A stretch of 64,000 nt of DNA from Ctena decussata (Eukaryota; Mollusca; Bivalvia; Lucinida; Lucinidae). A model generated the notes under the pieces. That model saw nothing but the letters and a program-made list of their open reading frames with translations, was not told the origin of the DNA and ran no database searches. A program made the position numbers and the translations under genes. The stretch lies in the NCBI GenBank assembly GCA_963989385.1, contig OZ022499.1:103648786-103712785 (forward strand), given 5' to 3'. This document shows positions 22,346 through 34,310 of the stretch, piece by piece. Each line of letters begins with the position of its first letter. The stretch's first letter is position 1.

Positions 22346-22575
22346 TTAAGGTAAATGGATACTCCTCCATGTTTATCTGGCATTTTTACAATGGGAAACA
22401 ACTTTTTTGACTTCCTGTTTGCTTCCCTTGACAAATACCTTCCAAAAAATGGTCTGCTCTTAAAGGAAAGCATTATCTGTTAGAGAAGCAGTCTTCCCAT
22501 TAAGAGTTAACCCCCAATTACTTGGGGAGGTAAAAATGAAAACGGCTCCCCTGAAAGTATACCAATTTGCCCTAA
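22346..22575. mobile_element. CTTTAAGAG-hairpin element
   Basis: Starts AAGGTAAATGGATACTC, ends AAGTATACCAATTTGCCCTA, with the 'gtctgctcttaaaggaaagc' core and the GGGGAGGTAAAAATGAAA block of the family. Confidence 0.75.
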
Positions 22576-22662
22576 TGAGGCCCTTCTTTGGAACAGATAC
22601 AATTTTGATGAGTCGGTTCTCTTATCTGGGTCCTCACTTTTAGATGCAGAGTTTGAGAAAGC

Positions 22663-22736
22663 AACAAACTGTGAAGACCATGATGAGACATAGCAATTGC
22701 AATTGCTATGTCTCATCATGGTCTTCACAGTTTGTT
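22663..22736. repeat. Perfect 74 bp palindrome without spacer
   Basis: Bases 22663-22699 (aacaaactgtgaagaccatg...gcaattg) are exactly complementary in reverse to 22700-22736, 37 of 37 bases, with centre CAATTG|CAATTG. Symmetry stops at 22662/22737. Confidence 0.97.
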
Positions 22737-22751
22737 CCAACGCTGGGTCTC

Positions 22752-22958
22752 AAGGTGAATGGAACCAACCCCATGTTTTACTTTTCCAAGGGAGACAACT
22801 TTTGGGGCTTAGTACTGCCCCAACTCTAAAGGGATCTACTCATAAAGGAAAGAATTTAGAAGCAAATTATTTCCTTTAAGAGTTGACCCAGTTGAGAAGG
22901 GAAGCAAATGGAAAATGACAGAGTTTCATCCCCGAAATTGTATCCTTTCCACCTTCAT
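22752..22958. mobile_element. CTTTAAGAG-hairpin element
   Basis: Starts CAAGGTGAATGGAACC, ends TTTCCACCTTCA, with 'aggaaagaatttagaagcaa' and 'ctttaagagttgaccc'. Lies 16 bp after the perfect palindrome. Confidence 0.75.
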
Positions 22959-23176
22959 TTTGTTACTGTTCTATTGTGTCTGGTGGTTAAGATCTGTCTT
23001 CTGTTAGAGCCTGTTGTAGTATTGTAGGTCTTGTACCAGTGAGTATGACTGTCTGTGATATCCCAGTAAATAAAATAATACTGCCAGACTGAGCCACTTG
23101 TTCTTGTTCTTTACATCCCATATTTTCTAGCAATTATGGTGATTTGTAAGGTTTAGTTTACATGATATGCATTTTT

Positions 23177-26100
23177 AGCTCACCTGAGCCGAAGGCTTAC
23201 AAGGTGAGCTTATAGTATAGGTTTGGTCCGTCATCCGTCTTCCGTCCACACTTTTAAGTATTAATATCTGCTACAGTAGCGGGCCAATCTTGATCAAATT
23301 TTATGTGTAGCATGGATGGGGTGGGGGATTGATTGCATATAGTTTTGGGACAGATTGGTTTAAAACTGTGGTTACCATGGCAACAAAAAGGTCCCATAGA
23401 CTTATAATGGGCAAAATGTTGTCCGGGCCCTAACTTCTTCATTTTTGGTAGCAACTTCTTCAAACTTGCAGATAAGCAGGACAGTCAAAACATCTCGGAC
23501 CAATTCGAATTTGGGTCAGGTTGGATCATTCTTTTCAGAGTTACTTGCCCTTGAGTGATAGAATATTTTCCCATAGACTTATAATGGGGAAAATGTTGTC
23601 CGGGCCCTAGCTTCTTCATTTTTGATCGCAACTTCTTCAAACTTGCAGGTATCCAGGACAGCCAAAACATTTCAGACCAGTTCAAATTTGGGCCAGGTTG
23701 GATCATTTTTTTAGAGTTACTGGCCCTTGAGCGATAAAATATTTTCCCATAGACTTACAATGGGGAAAATGTTGTCCGGGCCCTAGCTTCTTCATTTTTG
23801 ATCGCAACTTCTTGTTACTTGCAGGTATCCAGGACATTCAAAACATCTCGGACCAGTTCAAATTTGGGCCAGGTTGGATCATTCTTTTCAGAGTTACTTG
23901 CCCTTGAGCGATAAATATTTTCCCATAGACTTACAATGGGAAAAATGTTGTCCGGGCCCTTCATTTTTGATAGCAACTTCTTTAAACTTGCAGGTATCCA
24001 GGACAGTCAAAACATCTCAGACCAGTTCGAATTTGGGCCAGGTTGGATCATTATGTCCCCCCACCAAAGGTGAGGGGGGACATATTGTTTTCAGTGCGGA
24101 TCCCGGGAGTCGGCGTCCCTGTGACAGATTTCTTGTATGCGCGATATCTCTTGAACCAATGGATGGTACTTCACCAAACTTGTATGGATACATTATTGGG
24201 ACAAGTTTAAGAGCTGATTATATTTTGGTGACCTTGACCTCATTTTCAAGGTCACTGGAGGACATAGGTGACAATTACTTGTATGCGCGATATCTCTTGA
24301 ACCAATGGATGGAATTTCACCAAACTTGCATGGATACATTATTGGGACAAGTTTAAGAGCTGTTTAGATTTTGGTGACCTTGACCTCATTTTCAAGGTCA
24401 CTGGAGGACATAGATGACAATTTCTTGTACCAGTGATATCTCGAACCAATGGATGGAATTTCACCAGACTTGCATGGATACATTATTGGGACAAGTTTAA
24501 GAGCTGATTAGATTTTGGTGACCTTGACCTTAATTTCAAGGTCACTGGAGGACATAGATGGCAATTTCTTGTACCAGTGATATTTCTTGAACCAATGGAT
24601 GGAATTTCACCAAACTTGCATGGATACATTATTGGGACAAGCTTAAGAGCTGATTAGATTTTGGTGACCTTGACCTCATTTTCAAGGTCACTGGAGGATG
24701 ACAATTTCTTGTACCCACTATATCTCCTGAACCAATGGATGGAATTTCACCAAACTGGCATGGATACATCATTGGGACAAGTTTAAGAGGTGATTAGGTT
24801 TTGGTGACACTGGCCTCATTTTCAAGGTCACTGGAGGACTTAGATGAAAATTTCTTGTACCAGTGATATCTCTTGAACCAATGGATGGAATTTCACCAAA
24901 CTGGCATGGATACATCATTGGGAAAATTTTAGGAGGTTTCCAGATTTTGGTGACCTTGACCTTATTTTCAAGGTCATTGGAGGACTTAGATGACAATTTC
25001 TTGTAACCACTATATCTCCTGAACCAATGAATGGAATTTCTCCAAAATTTCAGGGATACATCACTGCGACAAATTTAAGAGCTGATCAGATTTTGGTGAC
25101 CTTGATCTCATATTCAAGGTCACTGGAGGACTTACATGACATTTTCTTGTACCCACTATATCTCCTAAACCAATGGATGGAATTTCACCAAACTTGCGTG
25201 GATACATCATTTGGACAGGTTTAAGAGGTGATTTGATTTTAGTGACCTTGACCTCATTTTCAAGGTCATAGTCATATATGTAGGATATCTTAAGAATCAG
25301 TGGATGGATTTTCTCCAAACTTGTCTAGATATTTTACTTGTTCAGGCTTTTTATTCATTAGAGGGGAGGGAAATGGGCTGGTGGGGGAACATCAGTTTTT
25401 CTCTGAAAAACATTTCTAGTTCTTTTTAGAGTTGCTTGCCCTCGAGCGATAAAATATTTTCTCATAGACTAATAATGGGGAAATTTTTCCGTCATCATTC
25501 TAGTGCCTTCATTTATGGAATGATTTAAATTTTACTTCACACAAGTGATGAGTATGACAATATCTTGGACAAGAAAGCATTTCAGCGTTTGTGGGTCAAG
25601 GTGAAGGACACAGTGGCTATTTTTAGAAAAACTTTGTCATCGCTGTAGCACATCAGTTTGTGGACTGAATTCAATTGGATATCACACAAGTGATTAGTAT
25701 GACAATATCTTGGGTTAAGGTCAAGGTCACAGTGGCTATTTTTAGAAAAACTTTGTCATCACTCTAGAGCCTTCATTTAAGGACCCATTTTGATTAAAAC
25801 TTCACACTAATGTTTAGTATGACAATATCTTGAACAAGCTCGCGTTTCAGCATCCTACGGTCAAAGTCAAGATCACAGTTGCTATTTATAGAAAAACTTT
25901 GTCATCCCTCTAGCGCTTTCATTTATGGACCAATTTCGATTTAACTTCACACAAGTGATGAGTATGGCAATATCTTGGACAAGTTTGCGTTTCAGCATTC
26001 TTGGGTCAAGGTCAAGGACACAGTGGCTATTTTTAGAAAAACTTTCTCGAGCCTTCATTTATGGACCGATTTTGATTTAACTTCACACAAATGTTTAGTA

Positions 26101-26640
26101 TGACAATATCTTGTACAAGTTTGCATTTCACATTTCAGCATTCTAAGGTCAAGGTCACAGTTGCTGTTTTTAGCTCACCTGAGCCAAGGCTCACAAGGTG
26201 AGCTTATAGTATAGGCTTGGTCCGTTGTACGTCCACACTTTTAAGCATTAATATTTGCTCAAGTAGCTTGCCAATCTTGATCAAATTTTCTATGTAGCAT
26301 TGTTGGGGTGGGGATTGATTTAAAACTGTGGCTACCATGGCAACAAAAAGGTCCCATAGACTTATAATGGGGAAAATGTTGTCCGGGCCATAGCACAGTC
26401 TTTAGTTTTGACTGCAACTTCTTCAAACTTGCAGGTATCTAGGACAGCCTTAAAATATCAGACCGGTTCAAATTTGGGCCAGGTTGGATGATTCTTGTCT
26501 TTTTCATTTTCCACCCTGAGGGTCACAGGTATGATACCACCTATGTGTTCAATTTGCCTTAGAGTAACTTACCCCAGAGTACTGAGGCTGAATGGACTCA
26601 GGTGAGCTACAGGACCAATGGTCCTCTTGTTTTCAGTCAG
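23177..26640. mobile_element. Long tandem-unit element(s) with AGCTCACCTGAGC ends
   Basis: Starts AGCTCACCTGAGCCGAAGGC at 23177; the same start recurs at 26172 and the mirrored end GGACTCAGGTGAGCT lies at 26594-26608. Between are ~170-180 bp tandem units with 'catagacttataatggggaa' and 'tgttgtccgggccctagctt' (23390-24052), resuming at about 25425, and a second array of ~180 bp units ('tatgacaatatcttggacaa', 25490-26165). Widespread in bivalve genomes by my recollection; I cannot name the family. An unrelated array is nested at 24053-25424. Confidence 0.75.
24053..25424. mobile_element. Nested element with ~145 bp tandem units
   Basis: Begins 'atgtccccccaccaaaggtg' with a fold-back (cccccacc/ggtgagggggg), ends near 'gtgggggaacatcagttttt'. 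Eight units start near 24123, 24268, 24416, 24558, 24702, 24847, 24991 and 25138, each with 'tcttgaaccaatggatgga' and 'ggtgaccttgacctcatttt'. The host unit is cut after 'ggttggatcatt' and resumes 'ttctttttagagttgcttgc', showing insertion into the older array. Confidence 0.8.
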
Positions 26641-26983
26641 AACTAGAAATGTGTCCAAAATACACCAAATGCCCCTGCCTGCCACTTAGACTGTCTGATC
26701 CAGTTCTGCAGTTTTTCATTCCATAGGGACAATTATGACAAATTGCTGTTAAGTAAAATACAGTTTTTTGATATAGAAAACAATAATTCTTAGGGCATGT
26801 CTTTATTCAGGCTAATAGTGGAATACAAGCCAGCAGCCTCAAAATTTTAGCAGTCTGTGATAAACTGGTTAAGAGAAGTTCTTGTTATTAAGATTTTGAT
26901 TTACCAATAACTTAATGAAGACCACATTTCATGCTGCATGTTTAACCGATTGCCAGCTGCACGGCATATCTACACGAGACTTC

Positions 26984-27085
26984 AGTGGATTGATTGATTG
27001 ATTTGATGCTTAACGTCCACGGTAAACAACTATGGTCATGCCAGGAAGGTCAGCTAACCTAGCCACACTATTCCTGGGCAAGCTA
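26984..27085 (-). mobile_element. SINE family 1, truncated reverse-strand copy
   Basis: Reads, on the minus strand, the body words gcccaggaatagtgtggcta, 'ggtcatgccagg'-type and the 'tttaccgtggacgttaagc' 3' part; the tail is (TCAA)n-like (gattgattgatttga on +). Lacks the tRNA head. Confidence 0.8.
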
Positions 27086-27396
27086 AGACCTACGAATCTT
27101 ATCCCACCCATTATCTCACCCAGGCCCGGATAAAAATTGCTTGCATTCAATGCATTGGTATAGCTCACCTATATACGTCATCAAGTGACACTGGTTTTTC
27201 AGATGATGATGATGTCATGAAAATTGCAAAATGACATCACCATATGCTATTCAGGATGTCAGTTGTTGAAAGTGGCGGCTTCTTTCAAAATTCAATAGAA
27301 CCCTCTAAAACACTAATATTGCATATTTTAAGAAATTCTATGTTTAAAATGAAATGTTATTAATAGAACGGTATGCAAGTAAAAGTATGTATCATG

Positions 27397-27523
27397 AGTA
27401 TGAGGTGTGCATAGAAAAATCCGTTACTCGGGATCACTGTTCTGCATCACTCGGCAAGCCTTGTGATGCAGAACAGTGACCCTTGTGACAGACTAGTCTA
27501 TCCACACCTCATACCCATGAAAG
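27397..27523. repeat. Nested hairpin element
   Basis: 'gtatgaggtgtgcatag' mirrors 'ctatccacacctcatac', and inside 'tcactgttctgcatca' mirrors 'tgatgcagaacagtga'. MITE-like, no coding content. Confidence 0.75.
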
Positions 27524-27844
27524 AAACTTAAACTCTTCTGCATCCCACTTCCTTAGTACTAAGAAATAGAAAGTCAATCTTAAGTAAGGATACTACAGCC
27601 TATGTGTGTGTGTGTTTCACTTTCATAAAGTTGACCGTAGTCTAAACGTAAAGATACACAATGAACAGCGGACCTATGAGAAATGAGAAGGGATTGCAGA
27701 CATGGGGCTGGCACATAAGATGAACAGCACAAAATATAGGTCAATGATGTTAATGTGTAGCATCCCAGGAGGCCAGCCTAAAATTAAATTTACACCATAT
27801 TTGGTGTTTGTTGATACATTTGAAAATTACTGTCACACAATTGT

Positions 27845-28070
27845 GGAGCGATGGTAGTGTAGTGGATAACACACTGGACTACCAATCCAGGGATTGCAGG
27901 ATTGATCCCCCGCTTCTCCAGTCTTTCGAGTGAGATTTTAAACCAAGATTCCGTTTCCGTATGACCTAGTTGTTGGTGGGATAAACTTTAGTCAATGGAG
28001 CATCAAGGGTACAAAAGTTTGCAGCAATCTAGGAGACCATCATAAGAAACTTTTGCTATATTCAAAGACT
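27845..28070 (+). mobile_element. tRNA-headed SINE-like sequence, third type
   Basis: A 75 base segment from GGAGCGATGGTAGTGTAGTG to CTTCTCCA has tRNA-like acceptor ends and a clean anticodon arm (CTGGA/TCCAG with loop CTACCAA). The T arm is poor and the D arm degenerate. A non-tRNA body follows ('cgtttccgtatgacctag'). A retroposon head is more likely than a working tRNA; the apparent anticodon ACC (Gly) is not normally used. Confidence 0.5.
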
Positions 28071-28699
28071 ACATTTGAGTTTGAGTGGAATTATTTTTTA
28101 GTTTCAGAGGAATGGAATTAAAACTCCAGGATCAACACAAATTTAAATGGATAGGCAGACCTATGTATTTTGCTAAAATCTAAGGCCCAATCATTGTGAC
28201 AGTTTGTATTAGATATAAGTACTTCTTGCTAGTTAGACACAAGTATGACTGGAAGTCCCATGGCACTAAGCTGTTACAGGCAGTTTATATGTACCATTTG
28301 CTTGAGCACTAGATTGAAAAGCTACCCAGACTACTTCATACTTAAATCATGGCAGTAACATTTGCCAATCTATTAAACCACTAGCACTCTGTCATAGGTC
28401 CTACATGTATACAAGGCATATCAAATAAACCCAAAACAATGTAAAATTTTGATACCTACTTTATTAGACAGGAAAATATTGCATGATTACATATCTTTCA
28501 AAATGATGATGACTTGTATCAATGAAAATGAGTGTTTACAAAACACTTGCATTGATGACAATGAATAGTAAGTTTGAACTCTGGGTAAGACAGAATTTTG
28601 ATGATATCTGTCCTGATTTTTGCCATAAAAACATGTGGCCCGTTGTTAGTACTACCTCAGAGGCAGTTCGAATGTGGGGTCACTTGTATTAAGAAGAAC

Positions 28700-28830
28700 A
28701 AGCTGGGGAATGCTATGTCTCACCTGTCAGCGCACTAACACAAAACGGAAAACTGTTTACACAGCCATTGCCGCCACTGATGACACCTGAAAAGTAATAC
28801 CTAAGTCTCGCATCTGCTAGTTGGAGGCGA
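28700..28830. repeat. Repeat with 'gtaatacctaagtctc' motif
   Basis: Shares 'agtaatacctaagtctcgca tctgctagt' and a 'ggcgaaacaaaa' end with 36100-36255 and 51060-51165. Likely a short DNA element; ends not resolved. Confidence 0.5.
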
Positions 28831-28894
28831 AACAAAAGCTATCACAATTATCATCAAAACACTATCTAATAAGGAGCTCTCTGATACTCCACAA

Positions 28895-29010
28895 CCACCC
28901 TAATGTGCCTAAGTATTGGGGCACTTAAAATAATAAATTTTCCATTTGTCCCAAATGGAAAATTCATTGTTTTTAGGTGTCCCAATATATAGGCACATTA
29001 CGGTATTACT
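28895..29010. mobile_element. Hairpin MITE with TAATGTGCCTAAGTATTGGG end
   Basis: 'taatgtgcctaagtattggg' mirrors 'cccaatatataggcacatta', with a second inner hairpin 'aattttccatttg/caaatggaaaatt'. Relatives at 36670-36780 and 40640-40745. Confidence 0.78.
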
Positions 29011-29252
29011 AGATTTGTCACAGAAAATAATTCTGAAGCATGAACTCCTATAAAATAACATAAAATAAGTTAACATAAAACATGATTTTACATCTATATA
29101 TACTTTTTGATTCCATATTATACATATAATTGAAAAGAGCTGACGCTTCAAATTACTTTCCGAGAATGAGACCCCAATGTTCTTATGAAATAAAGTGCCA
29201 TAACTATGGCTGACCCTGACAGAACACAGAATTCTAACATGTCCATGCATTA

Positions 29253-31112
29253 ACAAGAGGCCCAAATGGGCCTGATATCGCTCACCTGGCTATTGTGCAA
29301 CGGGACCATTCTGATACAAAATTGGTCCAATTCCACTGAGAATTTCTCATTTTCACATTTTGCTACTTTTAGTAACAGAGGCCAACTTGCCTGGTCTTTA
29401 TATATTTACTTTTGAAACACCTCAATGCAAGAATCATTTTGCCACAAATTTCATCAAAATCCATTCAGGGGTTACTGAGATATTGCCAGTTTCATGTTTT
29501 GTGCTATTTTTAGTAACGGCAGATGGCGGCCATCTTGGATTGCTAAAATGCAAAAAATCGAAAAGCCTTCATGCAAGGACCATTTTGACACAATTTGGTC
29601 CAGTTCCATTGAGATTTTCTGATTTCCACATTTTTCTATTTTTAGTAACAGAGGCCAATATGACTGGTCTACAGTTAGATATTTTTGAAACATCTCAATG
29701 CAAGAATCATTTTGACACAAATTTCGTCAAAATCCATTCAGCGGTTACTGAAATATTGTCATTTTCATGTTTTGTGCTATTTTTAGTAACGGCAGATGGC
29801 GGCCATCTTGGAATGCCAAATTGCAATTAATCAAAACGACTTTATGCAAGGAACATTCTGACACAAAATTGGTCCAATTCCATTAAAGGGTTCTTGAGTA
29901 ATTGTCATTTTTATGTTTGTGCTATTTTTAGTAACACCAGATGGCGGCCATCTTGGAATGCCGAATTGCAATTAATCGAAACGGCTTCATGCAAGGAACA
30001 TTCTGACACAAAATTGGTCCAATTCCATTCAAGGGTTCTTGAGTAATCGTCATTTTTATGTTTGTGCTATTTTTAGTAACACCAGATGGCGGCCATCTTG
30101 GAATGCCGAATTGCAATTAATCGAAACAGCTTCATGCAAGGAACATTCTGACACAAAATTGGTCCAATTCCATTCAAGGGTTCTTGAGTAATCCTCATTT
30201 TTATGTTTGTGCTATTTTTAGTAACGGCCCCCATGGTGGCCATCTTGGATAGTCAACTGGCACAAAATTGAAATAATTCCAGTCAAGAACCATTTTTGAC
30301 CAAATCTTGTCAGAATTGGTTGCATTTTCTTTCGATATTGACATTTGAGCAAAATCGGCCTTGTAAACGCTAAGTAGGTCACTGTGACCTAATTCCGCTA
30401 TAGATTTCTTTTTATTTTTACAATTTTTAATATAAAGGTCCCACTTATGTTCCATGCAAACTTTCAACCAAATATACCAAATGGTTCTGGAGAAGAAGTT
30501 GATTTTGTTGTTTTTGCTATTTTTAGTAATGGCGGCCATCTTGGATTTTCAACCTGACCCAATTTTACAATTCTGAGACCCTGGAGTCAGGTCATGCTCC
30601 ATGTGAAATTTGAGAACCATGGGACCAGTAGTTTTAGAGAAGAAGTTGTTTGAAGTTGTTTAAATAGGTCATTTTTTGACATTGGCATTTGAGCAAAATT
30701 ACACACGTAAACAGAAAGTAGGTCACTGTGACAAAACTCCGCTACAGATTTTTTTCATTTTTACAATTTTGAATACCAAGGTTTCACTGATGTTCCATGC
30801 CAAAATTCAGACAAATATACCCAGTGGTTTTGGAGAAGAAGTTTATTTTGTTGTTTTTGCTATTTTTAGTAACGGCAGCCATCTTGGATTTTCAACCTGA
30901 CCCAATTTTACAATTCTGAGACCCTGGAGTCAGGTCATGCTCCATGTGAAATTTGAGAACCATGGGACCAGTAGTTTTACAGAAGAAGATGTTTGAATAT
31001 TTGTTTTTAGGTGTTGACGGACAAATTCCGTGACGACGCACGACGCACGACGCACGCCGGACGCATTGGTATGACAATAGCTCACTATGGCCCTTCGGGC
31101 CAGGTGAGCTAA
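29253..31112. mobile_element. Long tandem-unit element ('ggcggccatcttgga' type)
   Basis: Starts 'aacaagaggcccaaatgggc', ends 'ggcccttcgggccaggtgag ct', so GGCCC...GGGCC(C) fold-backs cap both ends. Inside, units with 'agtaacggcagatggcggcc' and 'atcttgga' repeat every ~130-300 bp, and a ~345 bp unit is duplicated (30540 and 30885). Open frames across the array come from unit periodicity, not coding. Confidence 0.75.
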
Positions 31113-31449
31113 AAACTGAAGGAAATACCATGATTAATTAAAATTCATTGAACTTAATAGTTTTAAGGACAAGATCACAAGGACAAGGCGCCCTGTTACT
31201 GCAGCTACGGATACGTTCCGCAGAAGTGCGCTGGGTAACTTTGTTACAAGAAATGAAATACACAAGGTCAAAATGTCTGCAAATCCAAATATATATGGTA
31301 CTCTCCCTAAATGAGCCACATCATGTGAAAACAAAATTTTGTCATGTGATATTATTCTAATTGTGCTATTCTTCTCATTTATGCAGGGTAGTCAAAAAAA
31401 GACCTCACTGTTGGCTCTATGGCTTGGGTCACTTCCATAGATGGCTGAT

Positions 31450-31517
31450 GTGACAAGCGAAGGCTCTGATCAGACTGCACTAATGTGCAGTCTGATGAGA
31501 GCCTTTGCTTGTCACCA
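31450..31517. repeat. 68 bp hairpin with 4-base loop
   Basis: 'gtgacaagcgaaggctctga' then 'tcagactgcac', loop taat, then the near-complete complement. Uses the same 'ctctgatcagactg' word as the TGAGCCGCGACAC MITEs. Confidence 0.8.
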
Positions 31518-32059
31518 ATGCCACAATGTTGGAAATCACATAATGTGGCTCAAGTGTTTTGACAGCTTGCTGCCCAGGTCAGACTTTTTAGGTCAGACGG
31601 TTTCTATGGAGAACAGTACATGTACATGCTTTTCTGACAACACAATTTTGAGGAATAAAAGATGTTGTAAACAAAACTGTTGATGACTAACTACAACTTA
31701 AGAGCAGTAAAATGAAAAGTGATTATGATTTCTATCATTATTTGAATGGACTGATATAAAAATCATGCACCTTGTTTGACTTTTACAATATAAATTTGTA
31801 TGTGTATAGTCCGAGATCATTGGAAATTATATTCTAAAATCAAACATGATTAACTCATGAACCCTTCGTTTATGCTTGACAATTTAAATGTGTGTGATGT
31901 GATCATAGCATTTTACATATTATTTCATATACATTCTCTTACAGTTAAATGAACTATGCCAAGAGTAAAGGTCCCTTATGGCAACCGCAAACTGCATAGG
32001 CTAAGCATTTATTCTACACAATCTGATCAGTCTTCCCTGTTCTACATCTATCTATGGGT

Positions 32060-32310
32060 CCCGACAGATTAGTATGTTTTGGTAACCGCCATGTTTTCCC
32101 ACCATTTTTACAAAGGGTAACAACTCTTTGCACTTCCTGTTTTGTCCCTGGATGACACAGCCTTACCAAAATGGGTCTTCTCTTAAAGAAAAGAATTTGC
32201 ACCTAGAGGAACAAATTCTTTTCTTCAAGGTTTTTTGACCCCTCCAAAAGAGAGGCAAAAATGAAACTGGCAGGGTTGCTTCCCCTGAAAGTGTACCCAT
32301 TCACCTACAT
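32060..32310. mobile_element. CTTTAAGAG-hairpin element
   Basis: Family words 'tacaaagggtaacaactctt', 'cttttcttcaagg' and terminal GTGTACCCATTCACCT are present. Confidence 0.75.
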
Positions 32311-32360
32311 GCTAAATGTGTATGTACACAGAATGAACTGAGTCTCGGCAATTTAACCAT

Positions 32361-32594
32361 AATCCATGACATGACAAAACCAATGAAATGGCCTGTGAAG
32401 ACTCAGATCAGCCTGGGCATCCACCCAGTCTGATCAGTCTTCGCTGGCTGCATGGACCTAGCTTAAACCCTTAACTAGCCTTTGAGCACATAGGAATGAC
32501 TCTGATCAGACCAGATGGATGTCCAGGCTGATATGAGTCTCTGCTTGGCGCACATGCCACTTTATTGGATTTGTCATGTCACAGCTCATATACA
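32361..32594. mobile_element. TGAGCCGCGACAC MITE, copy 4
   Basis: Left end decayed (ccatgacatgacaaaacc), right end 'gtcatgtcacagctcatat'; inner 'gatcagcctgggcatcc' intact. Confidence 0.78.
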
Positions 32595-33150
32595 ATTTGG
32601 CATCTTTTCTCATGGTGTGGTCCAATGGTTTAATAAAGCACTTTCAAATGCTGACTCAATGATGATTTTTTTAGCTATTACCAACACAAGTACATTTGTA
32701 CACTGCAGTGATAGAACAGAAATAATAGAGATTTTCCAAAACTTGAGATCATTTTCTCTCTCTCCCCCTCTCTACTGGCTCACACAACGTAACCTCTACA
32801 CAAACAATTACATGCACAAACTCAAGCACATGCACCCTATCCCTTTTTCCTTCATATAATTAAGTTTTTAAAAGATATATTGGTTTTTGTATGCTGCACC
32901 AAAACAAAAGTCGTTGCATATGTATTTACCAGTTAACAAGCCAAAAACAAAAATACATGTAGTTGAGTTTGCAAACAGCTCAGATCCAAATGAGGCGGCT
33001 CATATGAGCCCTCTAATGTGGCTCTACACTGTTTGCCCTCTGGTGTTTGAATTCTCAATATGATACAGCTTGGATAAAACATTTTCTTTAAATTTTGCAG
33101 ACATAAAATTGTTGTCTCCTTTTTGGGTGATCTAAGGATTAACCAAAATA

Positions 33151-33327
33151 CAACAGAACTTCATTAGCTCGAACACGCTTGGGACCATGAAAATTAGTTC
33201 CAGCCAAGGGTAGTTCCAGCCATCCAGGGTTAGTTTCCATATAAGATTAACTCAATGGTCCAAGAAAAAAGTTCTAGCCAGGCAGGGTGAACGAGCCATC
33301 AGGGTTCGAGCCACTGAAGTTCTACTG
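33151..33327. mobile_element. 177 bp TA-flanked MITE, copy A
   Basis: CAACAGAACTTCATTAGCTC / GAGCCACTGAAGTTCTACTG ends, TA on each side (33149-33150, 33328-33329). A sister copy of the same length is at 39151-39327. Mariner/pogo-like. Confidence 0.85.
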
Positions 33328-33839
33328 TATGTGGCACTGATTGGGGAAGTACAAGAAGGGAAATAGGACTTGTAAAGGCCCAGACCAACCTGTGCATTCC
33401 TCTCAAGAAAGCAGACCACTCAATCTGCACCCATATCCAATACAGACCCTCCACAAAGCACAACATATAGGCTTTCCATGTTCACCTTACATTTTATGAC
33501 TCATAAAGAAAGAACATAATTAGTATCCATATATAATATGGATTCTCCTGAAAGCACAAAGCAGTGCCTTCACTCTTTGTCTCCAGATAGGGTCCTTCTT
33601 AAAGGTACAAAATCAGGAGGGTGTCAGTCTGAGCCTTCAATCTTCCAATATGCAAACTTGTTTAATTTTCATGAATTTTTACAAAAAGACAGAGCCATGT
33701 CTATTGTGAGAATAAACTATAAAGAGTGTTTCCTTTTTAGAAGGTATGACACTTCTTTTAAAACTCTAAATAACACCCCCTTTCGCAAAATGCAACACCC
33801 TCGGGGGTATAATAGGATTAATGCATGCCAATGATTCAC

Positions 33840-34310
33840 TATATGTGTATGGGTATACCTAAACATTTTTTTGCAATTTTTACTGAGACAATTTTTGTGA
33901 CATCCTGCTAGCTCCCCTGGACAAGGAAGCCCATCCAAAATAGCGTCTACTCTTAAAATGAACTTAATTTCCTTTAAGAGATGACCCTTACTGAGAAGGG
34001 AGGCACATATGAGCCGTGACATGAGAAAACCAACAATGTGGTTGTGCGCCCAGCGAAGACTCAGATCAGCCTGGGCATCCACCCAATTTGATCAGACTCT
34101 TTGTTAAGTGCCCAAAGGGTAGCTATGGGTCTAAGCTACCTCCATGATGACAGCGAAGACTCTGATCAGACTGGGTGGATGCCCAGGCTGATCTGAGTCT
34201 GCGCTGAGCGCTCAACCACATTGTTGGTTTTGTCGTGTCGAGGCTCATATATATATGGCATTGTTGCTTCCCCTGAGAGTGTACTAATTTACTTTAACAT
34301 CTAAAGCAGC
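33840..34310. mobile_element. CTTTAAGAG-hairpin element split by a TGAGCCGCGACAC MITE
   Basis: Left part to ~34007 ends at GAGAAGGGAGGCA; right part resumes about 34250 with 'ttgcttcccctgagagtgta'. The gap is exactly a MITE of the other family (34008-34250). Confidence 0.85.
34008..34250. mobile_element. TGAGCCGCGACAC MITE, copy 5 (nested)
   Basis: CATATGAGCCGTGACATGAG / GTGTCGAGGCTCATATAT ends, full inner structure. Inserted into the CTTTAAGAG-hairpin element, so younger than it. Confidence 0.88.

Larger units (their letters stand above)
16741..23176. other. Intergenic repeat field, first part
   Basis: Between the CCDC170 3' end and the tandem-unit element. Holds CTATAAGAC-type elements (about 16845-17025 and 18125-18312, the latter with GGGTCCCC(T)CC arms), a short hairpin with 'gaagcttttgca/tgcaaaagcttc' (17770-17820), MITEs, a C-rich run at 19482-19505, a CWG-TSD element, a hairpin module at about 21500-21572 (agcaaacagtgcagaccc...), and two CTTTAAGAG-hairpin elements. 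No ORF with coding character. Confidence 0.65.

Noticed and set aside
23874..25318. Long frames on both strands (up to 160 codons) around 24 kb
   Set aside because: They come from ~145 bp tandem units read in register; the peptides repeat (LNQWMEFHQTC...) and show no domain.
24000..25400. CRISPR-like array appearance of regularly spaced repeats
   Set aside because: Units are ~145 bp of continuous similar sequence without distinct spacers, in a eukaryotic genome; it is a transposon-borne satellite.
27845..27920. Apparent tRNA-Gly gene
   Set aside because: Clean anticodon arm, but the T arm does not pair well, the anticodon ACC is not normally used, and no T-run terminator follows. Recorded as SINE-like instead.
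29360..30539. Frames of 112-156 codons
   Set aside because: Products of the 'ggcggccatcttgga' tandem-unit element; repeated peptide blocks (FVLFLVTADGGHLG) on both strands, no homology recognised.
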